Notes: a model not told the origin generated them from the letters alone. A stretch of 64,000 nt of DNA from Siccirubricoccus deserti (GCF_014283215.1 NZ_JACOMF010000019.1:29805-93804); one strand, 5' to 3'; shown: positions 15,753 through 25,851, counted from the first letter of the stretch. Made by a program: numbers and translations.

Positions 15753-16814
15753 CTATTCGGCCGCCGCCGCGTGGCCGCCCTGGAACTCCGGCGCGACCCG
15801 GGTCATGAACAGCCGGATCGATTCCCTTGTTGCCTCCGCCGACATCGGGCCGAGCCGGAAGGAGCAGATCACGCCACCGACGCCGGTGCGGTCGATTTCC
15901 GCCATCCGCGCCGCGACGGTGGCGGGCGAGCCATGGATCAGCGCGTGGTCCAGTTGCACCCGGGCTGGCGGCACCACCTCCTGCACCATGCGGATGCCCT
16001 GCTCCGCATAGACCTTCTCCCGCATCTCGCGGCGGTGCTGCTGCATCGCCTCGAAGGCGGGGATGCCGATGCGCGCCGCCTCGGCGTCGGTCTCGGCCAC
16101 CACCACGTTGCGCCAGACCCAGCTTTCATCCATGCAGCGGGCGATGGTCGCCTCGTCATGGCCGCTTGCGGCAAGCTCGGCGCGATAGGCGGAGAGGCGG
16201 TGCCGCGTCGCCTCCAGCGACTGCACATTCATCATGAAGGGCAGGCCGCGCCGCGCGAGATGCAGCGCACCTTCTTCGGAGGAGGCGGCGCGCAGCACCA
16301 CCGGATGCGGCGTGGTGTAGCAGGCAGGGCGCAGCCGGGGTGCCTTCAGGTCCCAGAACTTTCCCTTGTGCTCGAAGCCGGAGGGACTGTTCCAGGCCTT
16401 CAGCATGATTGCCTCGGCCTCCTCATATCGCGCCTGCGCCTCCTGCCAGTCGATGCCGTAGCCCTGGTATTCGTAGACGTTGTAGGCGGTGCCGCGGCCG
16501 AGGCCGACGATCAGCCGGCCCTGGCCAAGGTTGTCGAGCAGCGCGATCTGCTCGGCGAGGCGCACCGGGTGGTGCAGCGAGACCTGCGCCACGGCGAAGC
16601 CGACCTTCAGCCGCGTCGTCGCCGCCAGCACCGCGGCGGCGAAGGTGGTCGGGTCGACATAGGCGCAATTGCCGTCGAAATGGTGCTCCGCGAGCCACAG
16701 CACCTCGACGCCAAGCGCGTCGCAGAGCTGGGCCTCGGCAATGCATTCGGCGATGACGCGGGCGTCGCTCTCCGGCTCCCGGCTTTCGGGGAACAGGAAA
16801 TTGCTGAAGCGCAT
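15753..16814 (-). CDS. LLM-class flavin-dependent oxidoreductase (bacterial luciferase-like)
   Basis: A 353-residue TIM-barrel flavoprotein. Luciferase-like hallmarks are the N-terminal MRFSNFLFPESREPES, WLAEHHFDGNCAYVDPTTFAAA, TRLKVGFAVAQVSLHHPVRLAEQIALLDNLGQGRLIVGLGRG, and GTPATVAAR-like HGSPATVAARMAEI near the C terminus. Such enzymes use reduced FMN or F420 to oxygenate or reduce diverse substrates. No flavin reductase is adjacent. It converges on the KGG gene and has no operon partner. Confidence 0.87.
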   Translation of the reverse strand: MRFSNFLFPESREPESDARVIAECIAEAQLCDALGVEVLWLAEHHFDGNCAYVDPTTFAAAVLAATTRLKVGFAVAQVSLHHPVRLAEQIALLDNLGQGRLIVGLGRGTAYNVYEYQGYGIDWQEAQARYEEAEAIMLKAWNSPSGFEHKGKFWDLKAPRLRPACYTTPHPVVLRAASSEEGALHLARRGLPFMMNVQSLEATRHRLSAYRAELAASGHDEATIARCMDESWVWRNVVVAETDAEAARIGIPAFEAMQQHRREMREKVYAEQGIRMVQEVVPPARVQLDHALIHGSPATVAARMAEIDRTGVGGVICSFRLGPMSAEATRESIRLFMTRVAPEFQGGHAAAAE

Positions 16815-16999
16815 GCGTCTCTCCGTTCGGCAGGGCAGGCAAGCCTAGCCGCTTGGCACGCCGCGGCAAGCCGCGGGCGGGCGGCGGCATTGCGGCGCCC
16901 GGGCGGCTTCGTAACGCTGTTGCCGCCACGCTGGCAGCGGCGCCCGGTGTGGGCCATATGCCAGGGTGGAGAGCCAGCGCATCAGCATCAGGGACAGCG

Positions 17000-17281
17000 A
17001 TGAAGGTCAACCTCGAGGTCGATTGCACCCCGGAAGAAGCCCGGCGCTTCCTCGGCCTGCCCGACCTGCAGCCGATGCAGGAGGCGGTGATGGCCAAGCT
17101 GCAGCAGCAGATGCTGGAGGCGATCGCCGCCGCCTCCCCCGAGGCGCTGCTCAAGGCCTGGATGCCGATGGCGCCGCAATCGTCGGACCAACTGCGCGAC
17201 GCGGTCGCCGGGCTGTTCCGCATGTTCACCCCGGGCAGTGGCGGCTGGCCGGGACCGGGTCCGCGGCAGGACAAGGACTGA
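17000..17281 (+). CDS. DUF6489-like small conserved protein
   Basis: A 93-residue protein beginning MKVNLEVDCTPEEARRFLGLPDL. This opening, the following QPMQEAVMAKLQQQM helix and the LKAWMPM segment match a small alphaproteobacterial family of unknown function. The internal ATG at 17000 is preferred over the longer frame, whose extra 49 residues look random. It ends 10 bases before the TonB-like gene, so the two are probably co-transcribed. Confidence 0.75.
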   Translation: MKVNLEVDCTPEEARRFLGLPDLQPMQEAVMAKLQQQMLEAIAAASPEALLKAWMPMAPQSSDQLRDAVAGLFRMFTPGSGGWPGPGPRQDKD

Positions 17282-17291
17282 TCCGCGGGCG

Positions 17292-18317
17292 ATGGCCGGG
17301 TTGATCGCCGACCCGGCGCTGCGGCCGCGCGACCGCGGCCGGCGCGGAGGATGGCGGCGCGACCGCTGGCGGCGACGCGCTCCGGTCGCCGCTTCGGTGC
17401 TGCTGCACCTCGGCTTCTTCGCGCTGGTGATGCTGGCATTGCTGACGCGGGAGAAGCCGCCGGAGCCGCTGCCGCCGCCGGCCTATGCGGTCTACTACCA
17501 GTCCGGCGCACCGGACCGGCCGGGCGAGCCGGAGGCCGAGGCCCAGGCTGAGCGCACCGCCCCGCCGCCTGAGCCGCCATCCGTGGCCGCCCCGCCAGCG
17601 CCGCCGCCGCTGCCTGATCTGCCCGTGCCGGAGACGCCACGGCCGCCCACCGCGCCGCCGTTGTTGGCTGAGCCCGCCCCGCCGATGCCGCCGCCCGCGC
17701 AGCCGGAGACCGCGGCACCACCGCCGGCGCCGCCGCGCCCCGACCCGCAGGTGGCGGTGCTGCCGCCGCGGCCGGTGCCCGCCCCGCTGCCGCTGCCGCC
17801 ACCCCCGCCGGCCCCACCACGGGAGGTACCGCGGGGCGAAGCCGCGCCAGCGCCGCAGCGGCTACCGGGCCTCTACCTGCCGGAGGCACTGGCGCTCACC
17901 CGGCCGCAAACCCGGCCGGCGCCGTCACGGCCGGAGGCCCCGCGCCGCCGGCTCGACTTGGCGCTCGGGCCGCTGCCGCCGCCGGGGCGGTTCTCGGTGG
18001 AGCCGGAAACCGATGTGCGTGGCGCCAAGGTCGGGCCCGACTGGCGCAATGCCTTCCGCCGCTGGCTGGAGGAAAACAAGCGCTATCCGGAGAATGCCCG
18101 GGTGGTTGGCGAGCAGGGGACCAACCGGGTGGAACTGCAGGTGGCGCCGGATGGCAGGGTGCGCTCGGCCCGGCTGGTTCGCCAATCCGGCTCGGTCTGG
18201 CTGGATGCCGGGACGCTGAGCCTGTTCCGCGGCGCCAACCTGCCGCCCTTCCCGGCCGGCGCGGACCCGGGCGGCGTCACCGTGGACCTGACGATCCACT
18301 ACATCCTGATCCGCTGA
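17292..18317 (+). CDS. TonB-like energy transducer protein
   Basis: A 341-residue protein with the TonB plan: a basic cytoplasmic start (RRDRWRRRAP), one transmembrane helix at about 31-51, a long proline-rich periplasmic stretch (about 55-220) and a C-terminal TonB domain (FRRWLEENKRYPENARV...NRVELQVAPDGRV...VDLTIHYILIR). TonB couples the proton motive force to outer-membrane transport. No exbB, exbD or TonB-dependent receptor is in the window, so it would rely on a pair elsewhere. It converges on tamB. Confidence 0.82.
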   Translation: MAGLIADPALRPRDRGRRGGWRRDRWRRRAPVAASVLLHLGFFALVMLALLTREKPPEPLPPPAYAVYYQSGAPDRPGEPEAEAQAERTAPPPEPPSVAAPPAPPPLPDLPVPETPRPPTAPPLLAEPAPPMPPPAQPETAAPPPAPPRPDPQVAVLPPRPVPAPLPLPPPPPAPPREVPRGEAAPAPQRLPGLYLPEALALTRPQTRPAPSRPEAPRRRLDLALGPLPPPGRFSVEPETDVRGAKVGPDWRNAFRRWLEENKRYPENARVVGEQGTNRVELQVAPDGRVRSARLVRQSGSVWLDAGTLSLFRGANLPPFPAGADPGGVTVDLTIHYILIR

Positions 18318-18362
18318 GCGGCACCGCGGGACCCTGCCTCCGATGGCACCGGGTCGCCGGCC

Positions 18363-21300
18363 TCAGTACTCGAACTCGTAGGACAGCCCAACGCGGTCGC
18401 CGGCCGGGCCGGTCGCGGTCTGGCCTTCCAGCTTCAGGTTGGGGGTGATCTCCACCTGCACACCGACGCCGGTCTGGCCGCCGTGAGTGCCCTGCCGGAC
18501 CCCGAGGTAGACCCCCGGCGCCACATAGCGCCCTGCCTCCACCGAAGCCCCGGTGCTGCCCTCGCCGCCCGAGACCCCGAGCCGGTCGAGGCCGAGGGCG
18601 CTGCGCACCTTGTCCAACGGGCTGGCCCCACCACCGCCGATGCCGGTCAGCTGCGCCAGCGCCTGGGCGAGCTGAGCGATCTCAAAGGGCGAGAGGTTGC
18701 TGGTGGCGCGGTCGAACAGCAGCCGGGCCAGGATCTCATCCTGCGGCAGCTCGGGCGAGGAGCTGAACTTCACCTCCGGCGCGGCCGGTGACCCGCTGAC
18801 CGAGACGGTGATGGTGGTGGCCCGCGCCGTGGCCTGCGCCGCAAGATCGAGCTGCGGCATCAGCGTGCCGGAGGCGAAGCTGATGCTGCCGCGCTGGAAG
18901 TTCAGCCGGCGCGCCAGCACGTCCAGCGTGCCGCGGCGGAGGGTCAGGCTGCCGTTCGGCACCGGCGCGGCGACGGTGCCGCCGATGTCGATGCTGCCGC
19001 CCAGCTCCACATCGATGCCACGCCCGCGGATGAAGACCCCGCGCGGCGCCACCAGCTTCACCGCCAGGCCGAGTGGCGGGGCCGGCGGACCGGAAGGCGG
19101 CGCGGCGGGGCGCGGCGGCGGCAGCACGCCGGGCGCGGCGCGGCCGCGATGGCGGACGTTCTCCAGGGTTGGCACGCTGGTGGGCAGGGTCTGCGGCACC
19201 CGGATCTCCGCCTGCTGGATGCGCACCTCGCCGGCCACCTGGCCGCCGCCGGTGAGCGGGCCGGTGACCTTCAGATCGGCGCCGATGGTCGCGGTGACGA
19301 GGTCTGATGCCACCGGCTGGGCATTGCGGGCGGCGATGGTGATGTCGGCCGGGAACCCCGGTGCCCCGGCATCGACAGTGCCGCTGACGGTGATGCTGCC
19401 GTTGCCGGCGGTGCGGGCGCGGAGCTGCTCAATCACCAGCCGCGTGCCGTCGCCGGTCAGCATGCCGGTGATGTCCCGCAGCCGGACGCCGAGCGCGGCA
19501 TTGCGGTAGTCGCCGCCCGACAGCATGGCCCGGCCGCCGAAGCGCGGCGCGCCCACGGTGCCCTCCGCCCGCAGTGCCACCGCCAGCCGCCCGGCCACCC
19601 GGTCCGCCCCGGCGGCGAGGAAGGGCTGCGCCAGCGGCGCGATGTTCAGCCCGCCATCCAGGGTGGCGGCGAGCGACGCCGTGGGGCCGAAGCCCTCCGG
19701 CAGCCTGGCGGTGGCGGTCAGGGTGCCGGCCGGCCCGGCCGCCAACTCGGCGCGGGCGGTGACGGCGGTGCCGTTGAGATTGGCCTCGGCGCGCAGCCCG
19801 AGGGCAGGCAGGCCCTGTGCCCAATCGGCGCCGGCGCCGAGCCCCTCGCCGTTCAGGGTCAGGCGGAGCTCCGGCTTCGCCACCGGGCCGGTGGCGCGCA
19901 GCTCGGCGGCGAGAGTGCCGCGCGGCTTCACATCGGGTGCGAGGCGCTCGGCGATCGCCAGTGGCAGGGCAGTGAGGGTGGCGGTGATGTCGGCCCGCTC
20001 CGGGCCCCAGCGTCCGGAGGCTCGCAACTGCCCGCCGCGGCCGATCTGCAGGGCCAGCGGCGCCAGCTCCACCCCGCCGTCGCCGCCGAGGGTCACCTGG
20101 GTGGGGGCGGCGAGGCGAAGGCTTTCCTCCATGGCCCGCGCTTCCAACGCCGCCAGCGCCAGCCGCCAGCCGCCCTCGATCTGGCTCACCCGGCCACGGC
20201 CCTCGACTGAGCCTTCGGGGGCGCGGCCTTGCAGGGTCCAGTCGAGCGCCACCGGGGTGCCGGCAACCGTCGCCTGCAGGCTGCCCGCAGTCTCGCCATA
20301 GGCGAGGCGCGGAGCGTCCAGCTTCGCGTCAAAGCCCTGCATCCCGTCGCGCGGCGTCAGCGTCGCCGTCAGGCTCAGCCGCCCGCCGAGGCCGGGCTGT
20401 CCGGCGAGGCGGCCGAGCGGGGCGAGGTCGGATGCCTCCAGCCGTGCCTCGCCGTCGAACACCGGCCCGGCCGGATCGAGCATGCCGGTGGCGGTGAGGG
20501 TGGCCGGGCCCAGCCGCGCCTCGCCCTGCTCGATCCGCACCATCGAGCCCTCCGGCTGGCCGCGGAAGGCGAGGGCGAGGGGCAGTCCGTCCAACTTGCC
20601 ATCCAGGGTTGCGGTGCCGCGCGGCGCGGTGGCCGGGGTGGCGATGGTGGCATCCAGCGCCAGCCCTTCCAGCACCCGTCCGGCAACGGCGATGCGGCCG
20701 GAGCGGGCGGTGACGACCAGATCCGGGTCGGTGAGCTTGCCGCTGGCCTGGACACGCGCCTCCAGCGCGCCTTCGGAGCCGCCACCGAGCACCGCCAGCC
20801 TCGGCAGCGACAGGGTTGCATCGAGGGCGATGGGCTCGGCCAGGCTGCCGGCGGCGGTCAGCCGCCCCTCGGCGCCCTCCAGGCGGAGGTCGAGTTCGGG
20901 GCCGGGCAGGGCGGCCTTGAGCGCCAGCCGCGGCGTCGGGCCGAGCACCGCATCGGCCTGGGCAACGCCGGTGGCAAAGCCTGCGGGGGTGGCGGTGAGG
21001 TCGATGGTAGGCCGGCCGATGGTGCCGCCGATCGCCGCCTCGGCATGCACCCCCTGCCAGGCGAGGCCGACCGGCAGCAGCGCGCCGAAGCGGGTGGAGG
21101 CGGCGAGGTCGAGCACCAGCCGCAAATCCAGCGCCTCGGTCGCCAGGGCGGCGGTGCCGGTGGCGGTGGCGGTGCCGGCCGGCAGTTGCAGTGCGAGCTC
21201 GCGCAGGGCGACGCGCTGGTTGGCCGCCATGTCGGCATCGAGCGCGAAGGTCAGCGGGGTCGCCAGCGGCGCGGCATCGGGCGGCAGCAGCGGCGCGGCC

Positions 21301-22136
21301 CGCACCGCGCCGCGCAGGGTCGCGCCCAGCGCGCCATCCGGCCGGGCGCGAATTGTGCCATCGGCGGTGATGGCGATATCCGGCCCCAACCCGCCGCGGA
21401 GCGTCAGCGCCGCGCCGCTGGCCGGGCCATCCAGGGTGAGGTCCAGCGCCAGCGGCTGGTCGGGGAAGCCGGCCAGGGTCGGGCCGAGGCCGCCTGCCGC
21501 CTCGCGCGCCGCGAGCTTCGCCGAGAGCCGGTCCTCCGCCGGGGTCAGCGCCAGGGCGAGAGTGGCGCCACCCTCCCGGTCCAGTCGGCGCAGGTCGAGA
21601 TTGGCATGCAGCGCCCCGGCCGCCAGCCGCGCATTGCCGCCGGCGGAGAAGGCTGCCGTCTGGCCCAGCAGCGCCTCGCCCAACTCCAGCCGATCGATCG
21701 CCAACCGGTCGAGTTCGACCGTCACCGGCAGGCTCGGCAGTTGCGGCAGCACGGTCTCGCCGGGCTGGGTCGGCTCGGGCGGGGTGTCGCCGGCGGCCGG
21801 CGGACGCTCCATCACCACCCGCGCCGCCTCGATCACCTTGATGCGGACGCTGCGCCGGGCCAGTGCCAGCAGATCGAGGTCGATCCGGGCGTCCTCCAGC
21901 ACCAGCCAGACGCCCTGTTCATCGGCCATGGTCACCCGGGCGACGCCGGGATGCCCCGGCAGCGGGCCGTGCAGCCCCTCGATCGTGAGCCCCGGCACCT
22001 GCGCCGCGGCGAGCCTGGCCAAGCTCTCACGCCCGCCCTCGGTGTTCACCCAGACCAGCCCGCCCGCAACTGCCAGCAATGGCAGCATCACCAGCAACGC
22101 CAGGCCGCCGAACACCCACTTCGCGATGCGCTTCAC
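18363..22136 (-). CDS. tamB: TamB-family translocation and assembly module protein
   Basis: A 1257-residue AsmA/TamB-type protein: a signal-anchor (about 4-28), a very long beta-rich repetitive body, and a C-terminal DUF490 domain with LTLRRGTLDVLARRLNFQRGSISF and DEILARLLFDRATSNLSPFEIAQLAQAL, ending in an aromatic-rich strand. TamB spans the periplasm and works with TamA in outer-membrane protein insertion and lipid movement. The GTG start overlaps the tamA stop (TAGTG), showing coupling; a longer in-frame extension into tamA is rejected. Confidence 0.9.
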   Translation of the reverse strand: MKRIAKWVFGGLALLVMLPLLAVAGGLVWVNTEGGRESLARLAAAQVPGLTIEGLHGPLPGHPGVARVTMADEQGVWLVLEDARIDLDLLALARRSVRIKVIEAARVVMERPPAAGDTPPEPTQPGETVLPQLPSLPVTVELDRLAIDRLELGEALLGQTAAFSAGGNARLAAGALHANLDLRRLDREGGATLALALTPAEDRLSAKLAAREAAGGLGPTLAGFPDQPLALDLTLDGPASGAALTLRGGLGPDIAITADGTIRARPDGALGATLRGAVRAAPLLPPDAAPLATPLTFALDADMAANQRVALRELALQLPAGTATATGTAALATEALDLRLVLDLAASTRFGALLPVGLAWQGVHAEAAIGGTIGRPTIDLTATPAGFATGVAQADAVLGPTPRLALKAALPGPELDLRLEGAEGRLTAAGSLAEPIALDATLSLPRLAVLGGGSEGALEARVQASGKLTDPDLVVTARSGRIAVAGRVLEGLALDATIATPATAPRGTATLDGKLDGLPLALAFRGQPEGSMVRIEQGEARLGPATLTATGMLDPAGPVFDGEARLEASDLAPLGRLAGQPGLGGRLSLTATLTPRDGMQGFDAKLDAPRLAYGETAGSLQATVAGTPVALDWTLQGRAPEGSVEGRGRVSQIEGGWRLALAALEARAMEESLRLAAPTQVTLGGDGGVELAPLALQIGRGGQLRASGRWGPERADITATLTALPLAIAERLAPDVKPRGTLAAELRATGPVAKPELRLTLNGEGLGAGADWAQGLPALGLRAEANLNGTAVTARAELAAGPAGTLTATARLPEGFGPTASLAATLDGGLNIAPLAQPFLAAGADRVAGRLAVALRAEGTVGAPRFGGRAMLSGGDYRNAALGVRLRDITGMLTGDGTRLVIEQLRARTAGNGSITVSGTVDAGAPGFPADITIAARNAQPVASDLVTATIGADLKVTGPLTGGGQVAGEVRIQQAEIRVPQTLPTSVPTLENVRHRGRAAPGVLPPPRPAAPPSGPPAPPLGLAVKLVAPRGVFIRGRGIDVELGGSIDIGGTVAAPVPNGSLTLRRGTLDVLARRLNFQRGSISFASGTLMPQLDLAAQATARATTITVSVSGSPAAPEVKFSSSPELPQDEILARLLFDRATSNLSPFEIAQLAQALAQLTGIGGGGASPLDKVRSALGLDRLGVSGGEGSTGASVEAGRYVAPGVYLGVRQGTHGGQTGVGVQVEITPNLKLEGQTATGPAGDRVGLSYEFEY

Positions 22137-24019
22137 TAGAATGCCTGACCAATCCCGACATAGAGGCCGTAGCCCGACGAACCTGGCTGCCTGACCAGCG
22201 GCAGCGCCACATCGGCGCGGATCGGGCCGATGGCGGTGTAGTACCGCACGCCGAGCCCGGCCCCGACCCGCAGCGAGGAGAAATCCGGCGCCGAGGTCAC
22301 CCCGACCGTACCGGCATCGACGAAGGCAACGCCGCCGATGTCGCCCCAGATCCGCTGGCGCCACTCGACGCTCGCCTCCAGCAGGCTGGCGCCGCCGGAA
22401 GGCCTGTTGCGCTCGTCGCGCGGGCCGATCGACTGGTAGTCGTAGCCGCGCACCGAGCCGCCGCCACCGGCGTAGTAGCGCTGGTGCCGCGGCACCTCTC
22501 CGGTGCCGGCCCCCATCAGCGAGCCGATGGTGCCGCGCATCGCCAGGATCCCGCGCTTCTCGCCCAGCAGGTCGAAATAGGTACTGCCGGTCACCCGCAA
22601 CGGTGCGAAGGCGGCGGAATCACGGAAGCTCCAGGATGGGGTCAGGGTGCCACTCACTCGGTAACCCTTGGACGGGTCGAGCAGGCTGTCGGCGCCGTCA
22701 TAGCGCCCACCGAACTGGAAGCCGGCGATCTGGTAAGGGTCCAGCTTGCCGTCAGGGGGGCCAATGCTGCCGAAATCCATCACCGGACCGAGATTGTAGC
22801 TGAGCCGCTCGCTCACCCGCCGCTCCACCAGCAGGGAGGCGGTGATGGCGTCGCGGTCATAGGCGTCCAGCCGTTCCCGCAGCGCCGCGGCATTGCCGAG
22901 CAGGCTCCAATCCGGCCCGAGCAGCCTGTCGAGCGCGCCTGGGTCGCGGTAGCTGGCGCCGATCCGGTAGGTGGATTTGTCGAGGCCGCCGCCGGCGCCA
23001 AGCCGCGCCACCTCGGCTTCCAGCCTTAGCCGCTCGGCGCCGCCGAACAGGTTGCGGTGTTCCCAATAGACCCTAGCGGAGGGGCCGTAGTTGGTCTCAT
23101 AGGCGGCACTGAAGCCGACCGCGTGGCGTGCCCGCTCGGCGACGGTGAAGGTCACCGGCAGATTGCCGGTCTGGTCGAGCCGCTCCGCCGCCCGGGAGCG
23201 AACCGAGCCGAAGACGCCGAGCGCCATCAGGTCGCGCCGCTGCTGCTCAAGCCGCGCCGGGCTGTAGGGTTCGCCGGCGATGCGCGATGCCTGGCGCTGC
23301 AGGAAGCCCTGGTCCACCTGGGTCGCGCCCTCCACCACCGGGTGGGCGAAACGGGCGGCGGGGCCGGGGGCGAGGTGCCAGGCCACCTCCATGGATTTGC
23401 GGTCGTGGTCCACCAGGGTTTCCCGGTTGGCGACCGTCGCCAGCGGATGGCCGGCGGCGAGCAGCCGGTCCAGCAGGGTGCGTTCCGCCGCCAGCACCGG
23501 CGCGGCGCGGGCCGGGTCGCCGGGGGCAAGGCCGAAGGGGGTGGCGGTGACGGCGGCGACCGCGGCGGCCTCGGCTGGGTCGGCGGCGCGGACGGTGACG
23601 CTGGCGATGCGGTAGCGCTCGCCCGGCGTCGCCTCGATCCGGATCGGCAGTGGGCGAGTGCGGCTGGCCTCCAGCCGTTCCAGCAGGTTGGGGCTGCCGA
23701 GCGGCTGGCCGTCCAGGATGATCCGCGTCGTGCCACCCCAGTAGCCTTCCGATTGCAGAGCCTGCTGCAGTCGTTCCCGGTCCCCCTCGGCCCGGCCGAT
23801 GACGCCGCCGGCGCTGGTCGGCGCCGGTTCGCGCAGCGCGGCCAGCTGCGAGGAGGCGGCCAGCGCGGCGTCGAGCGCATCATCGCCGGTCGGGACGATC
23901 TCCAGCGCATAGGGCAGCACCTCGGCCGGCTCCGGCGGCGGGGCGGCTTCCTGCGCCAGCGCGAGGCCGGCCAGCATCAGCAGCAGGGCAGGGAGGAGGC
24001 GTCGTAGGGCTGGTGGCAC
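22136..24019 (-). CDS. tamA: TamA/BamA-family outer-membrane beta-barrel protein
   Basis: About 627 residues: signal peptide (LRRLLPALLLMLAGLALA, cleavage before QEA), POTRA-type domains to about residue 290, then a 16-strand-type barrel with the diagnostic GGGGSVRGYDYQSIGPRD and YTAIGPIRADVALPL motifs and a C-terminal phenylalanine. It partners with TamB, encoded immediately downstream. The GTG at 24019 gives a normal signal peptide; a TTG at 24055 would add 12 residues. It is divergent from the M20 gene with a short shared promoter region. Confidence 0.9.
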   Translation of the reverse strand: MPPALRRLLPALLLMLAGLALAQEAAPPPEPAEVLPYALEIVPTGDDALDAALAASSQLAALREPAPTSAGGVIGRAEGDRERLQQALQSEGYWGGTTRIILDGQPLGSPNLLERLEASRTRPLPIRIEATPGERYRIASVTVRAADPAEAAAVAAVTATPFGLAPGDPARAAPVLAAERTLLDRLLAAGHPLATVANRETLVDHDRKSMEVAWHLAPGPAARFAHPVVEGATQVDQGFLQRQASRIAGEPYSPARLEQQRRDLMALGVFGSVRSRAAERLDQTGNLPVTFTVAERARHAVGFSAAYETNYGPSARVYWEHRNLFGGAERLRLEAEVARLGAGGGLDKSTYRIGASYRDPGALDRLLGPDWSLLGNAAALRERLDAYDRDAITASLLVERRVSERLSYNLGPVMDFGSIGPPDGKLDPYQIAGFQFGGRYDGADSLLDPSKGYRVSGTLTPSWSFRDSAAFAPLRVTGSTYFDLLGEKRGILAMRGTIGSLMGAGTGEVPRHQRYYAGGGGSVRGYDYQSIGPRDERNRPSGGASLLEASVEWRQRIWGDIGGVAFVDAGTVGVTSAPDFSSLRVGAGLGVRYYTAIGPIRADVALPLVRQPGSSGYGLYVGIGQAF

Positions 24020-24113
24020 TATTGCGGAAGCGCCTGATAGCGTGCGGGTTCCCAACTGGTTTCCGATTCGACCGATGGTGGCGGGCGTCCAGAGGTGACA
24101 CTAGGCTGCTTCG

Positions 24114-25271
24114 ATGGATGCTTTACTCATAGATGAACTGACCGGCTGGCGTCGCCACCTGCATGCCAACCCCGGACTGACCCTGCATGAGGGTCCGACC
24201 GCCGTCTTCGTTGCCGAGAAACTGCGGGCGTTGGGCGTCGATGTGGTGGAAGGCGTCGGCGGTCACGGTGTGGTGGGTACCATCCGGCGCGCTGGCGGGA
24301 CAGGCAGCAACCGCGCGGTCGGGCTGCGCGGCGACATGGATGCGCTACCGATCCAAGAGCTGAATCCGCTGCTGCCATATCGTTCCATCGTGCCCGGGGT
24401 GATGCATGCCTGTGGCCATGACGGGCATACCGTGGCGCTGCTGGGTGCCGCCGCGCTGTTGGTCGCCGATCCCGACTGGTCCGGCACGGTGCATCTGGTG
24501 TTCCAGCCGGCGGAGGAGGGCGGCGGCGGCGCCCGGGCGATGATCGCCGCTGGCCTCTTCGCCCGCTTCCCGATGGAGCGGATCTTCGGCTGGCATAATT
24601 GGCCCGGGTTGGCGGCCGGGACCATTGCGGTGCACGACAGCGCGGTGATGGCCGCCGGCGCCCGCTTCGCCATCTCCTTCGAGGGCCATGCGGGCCACGC
24701 CGCCCTGCCGCATCTGACCCGCGACCCGATGCTTGGCGCCGGCCACTGCATCGTCGCGCTGCAATCCATCATCGCCCGCAACATCGACCCGCTGCAGGCT
24801 GGCGTGGTCAGCGTGACGGTGGCCGAGGCCGGGGAGGCGCAGAACCAGGTATCCCACCGGGCGAGGCTGAAGGGCACCGCGCGCTGGCTGACCGATGCCA
24901 CCGGCACGGCGATCGAGCAGGGCATGCGCCGCATCGCCGGCGGCATCGCCGCAGCCTTCGGGCTGGAGGCGGAGGTGGAGTTCCGGGTTGGCGTGCCGGT
25001 GACGGCGAACCATCCGGCGGAGCGCGAGCTGGCCGCGGCGGCGGCTGGCGCGGTGACGGAGTTGCGCCGCGACCTGGCCCCGGCGATGACGGGCGAGGAT
25101 TTCTCCTGGTTCCTGAAGCAGGTGCCCGGCGCCTTCGTCTGGATCGGCAATGGTCCGGGCGATGGGGGGCGCGAGTTGCACAACCCGGCCTATGACTTCA
25201 ACGATGCGATCCTGCCGGTGGCGAGCCGCTACCTGGCCGAGGTGGCGAAGCGGGCGCTGGCGGCGGGGTAG
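24114..25271 (+). CDS. M20-family amidohydrolase (hippurate hydrolase / N-acyl amino acid deacylase type)
   Basis: A 385-residue M20D peptidase-like enzyme. Metal ligands are in HAC100-G-H102-D-G-H105 and QPAE134-E135-G; the C-terminal metal histidine lies in the GRELHNPAYDFND segment. The dimerisation domain (about 178-295) has FEGHAGHAALPH. Such cytoplasmic enzymes release amino acids from N-acyl derivatives such as hippurate or indole conjugates. It is followed by a GNAT gene in the same direction with a 67-base gap. Confidence 0.9.
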   Translation: MDALLIDELTGWRRHLHANPGLTLHEGPTAVFVAEKLRALGVDVVEGVGGHGVVGTIRRAGGTGSNRAVGLRGDMDALPIQELNPLLPYRSIVPGVMHACGHDGHTVALLGAAALLVADPDWSGTVHLVFQPAEEGGGGARAMIAAGLFARFPMERIFGWHNWPGLAAGTIAVHDSAVMAAGARFAISFEGHAGHAALPHLTRDPMLGAGHCIVALQSIIARNIDPLQAGVVSVTVAEAGEAQNQVSHRARLKGTARWLTDATGTAIEQGMRRIAGGIAAAFGLEAEVEFRVGVPVTANHPAERELAAAAAGAVTELRRDLAPAMTGEDFSWFLKQVPGAFVWIGNGPGDGGRELHNPAYDFNDAILPVASRYLAEVAKRALAAG

Positions 25272-25338
25272 GGGTGGTGCTCCCGTTGCGCCAGACCTGG
25301 CTTGAATCCGCCGCGCCGTGCCGGCCGCGCCCGTCCGC

Positions 25339-25851
25339 ATGGGCCTGAGCTGGCGCGCCATGCTGGCGGGCGACCTGCCCGCGGTGGCGGCGCTGGCCGA
25401 AGCACTGCACCCGGAGCATCCGGAATCCCCGGCGGTCTTCGCCGAACGCCTGGCCCTGGCGCCTGCCGGCTGCCGGGTGCTGGCATGTGGCGACGCGCTG
25501 CTCGGCTATGCGGTGATGCATCCCTGGACCGGTTTGGCGCCGCCGCCGTTGGACGCGCTGCTGGGCCGGCTGCCGGCGCGGCCCGGCGCCTGGCACATCC
25601 ACGACGTGGCGCTGGCGCCGGAGGCACGTGGCGCAGGCCATGCGGCGGCGGTGGTGCGGGTGGTGCTCGGGCCACGGCGGGCAACGCTGGTCGCGCTGGC
25701 GGAGGCGGTGGATTACTGGTCGCGGCTGGGCTTTCGTGAGTTGCCCTGCGCGGATGCGGGGGCGCTGGCGAGCTACGGCGCGGGGGCAAGGTTCATGGGA
25801 CGCGGAGCGGTGCGGCAGGAGCAGGACACGCCGTTGCCCGCCGCCGATTGA
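25339..25851 (+). CDS. GNAT-family N-acetyltransferase
   Basis: About 170 residues with the acetyltransferase layout: an N-terminal MLAGDLPAVAALAEALHPE, central WHIHDVALAPEARGAGHAAAV (V-x-x-x-x-R-G-x-G-like acetyl-CoA loop) and the C-terminal VDYWSRLGFRE motif. Substrate unknown. An in-frame GTG at 25318 would add seven residues; neither start has a clear ribosome binding site. The 265 bases after it hold nothing recognisable. Confidence 0.75.
   Translation: MGLSWRAMLAGDLPAVAALAEALHPEHPESPAVFAERLALAPAGCRVLACGDALLGYAVMHPWTGLAPPPLDALLGRLPARPGAWHIHDVALAPEARGAGHAAAVVRVVLGPRRATLVALAEAVDYWSRLGFRELPCADAGALASYGAGARFMGRGAVRQEQDTPLPAAD

Noticed and set aside
17485..18219. CRISPR-like or tandem-repeat appearance of the Pro-rich stretch
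   Set aside because: It is the proline-rich linker of the TonB-like protein; the repeats are codon-level, not spaced direct repeats.
20229..22139. A 636-codon frame opposite tamB
   Set aside because: Antisense shadow of tamB with Arg/Gly/Gln bias.
18363..22364. A 1333-residue frame for tamB starting inside tamA
   Set aside because: The first 76 residues are antisense-like Arg-rich sequence within tamA; the GTG at 22136 with the TAGTG overlap gives the proper signal-anchor start.
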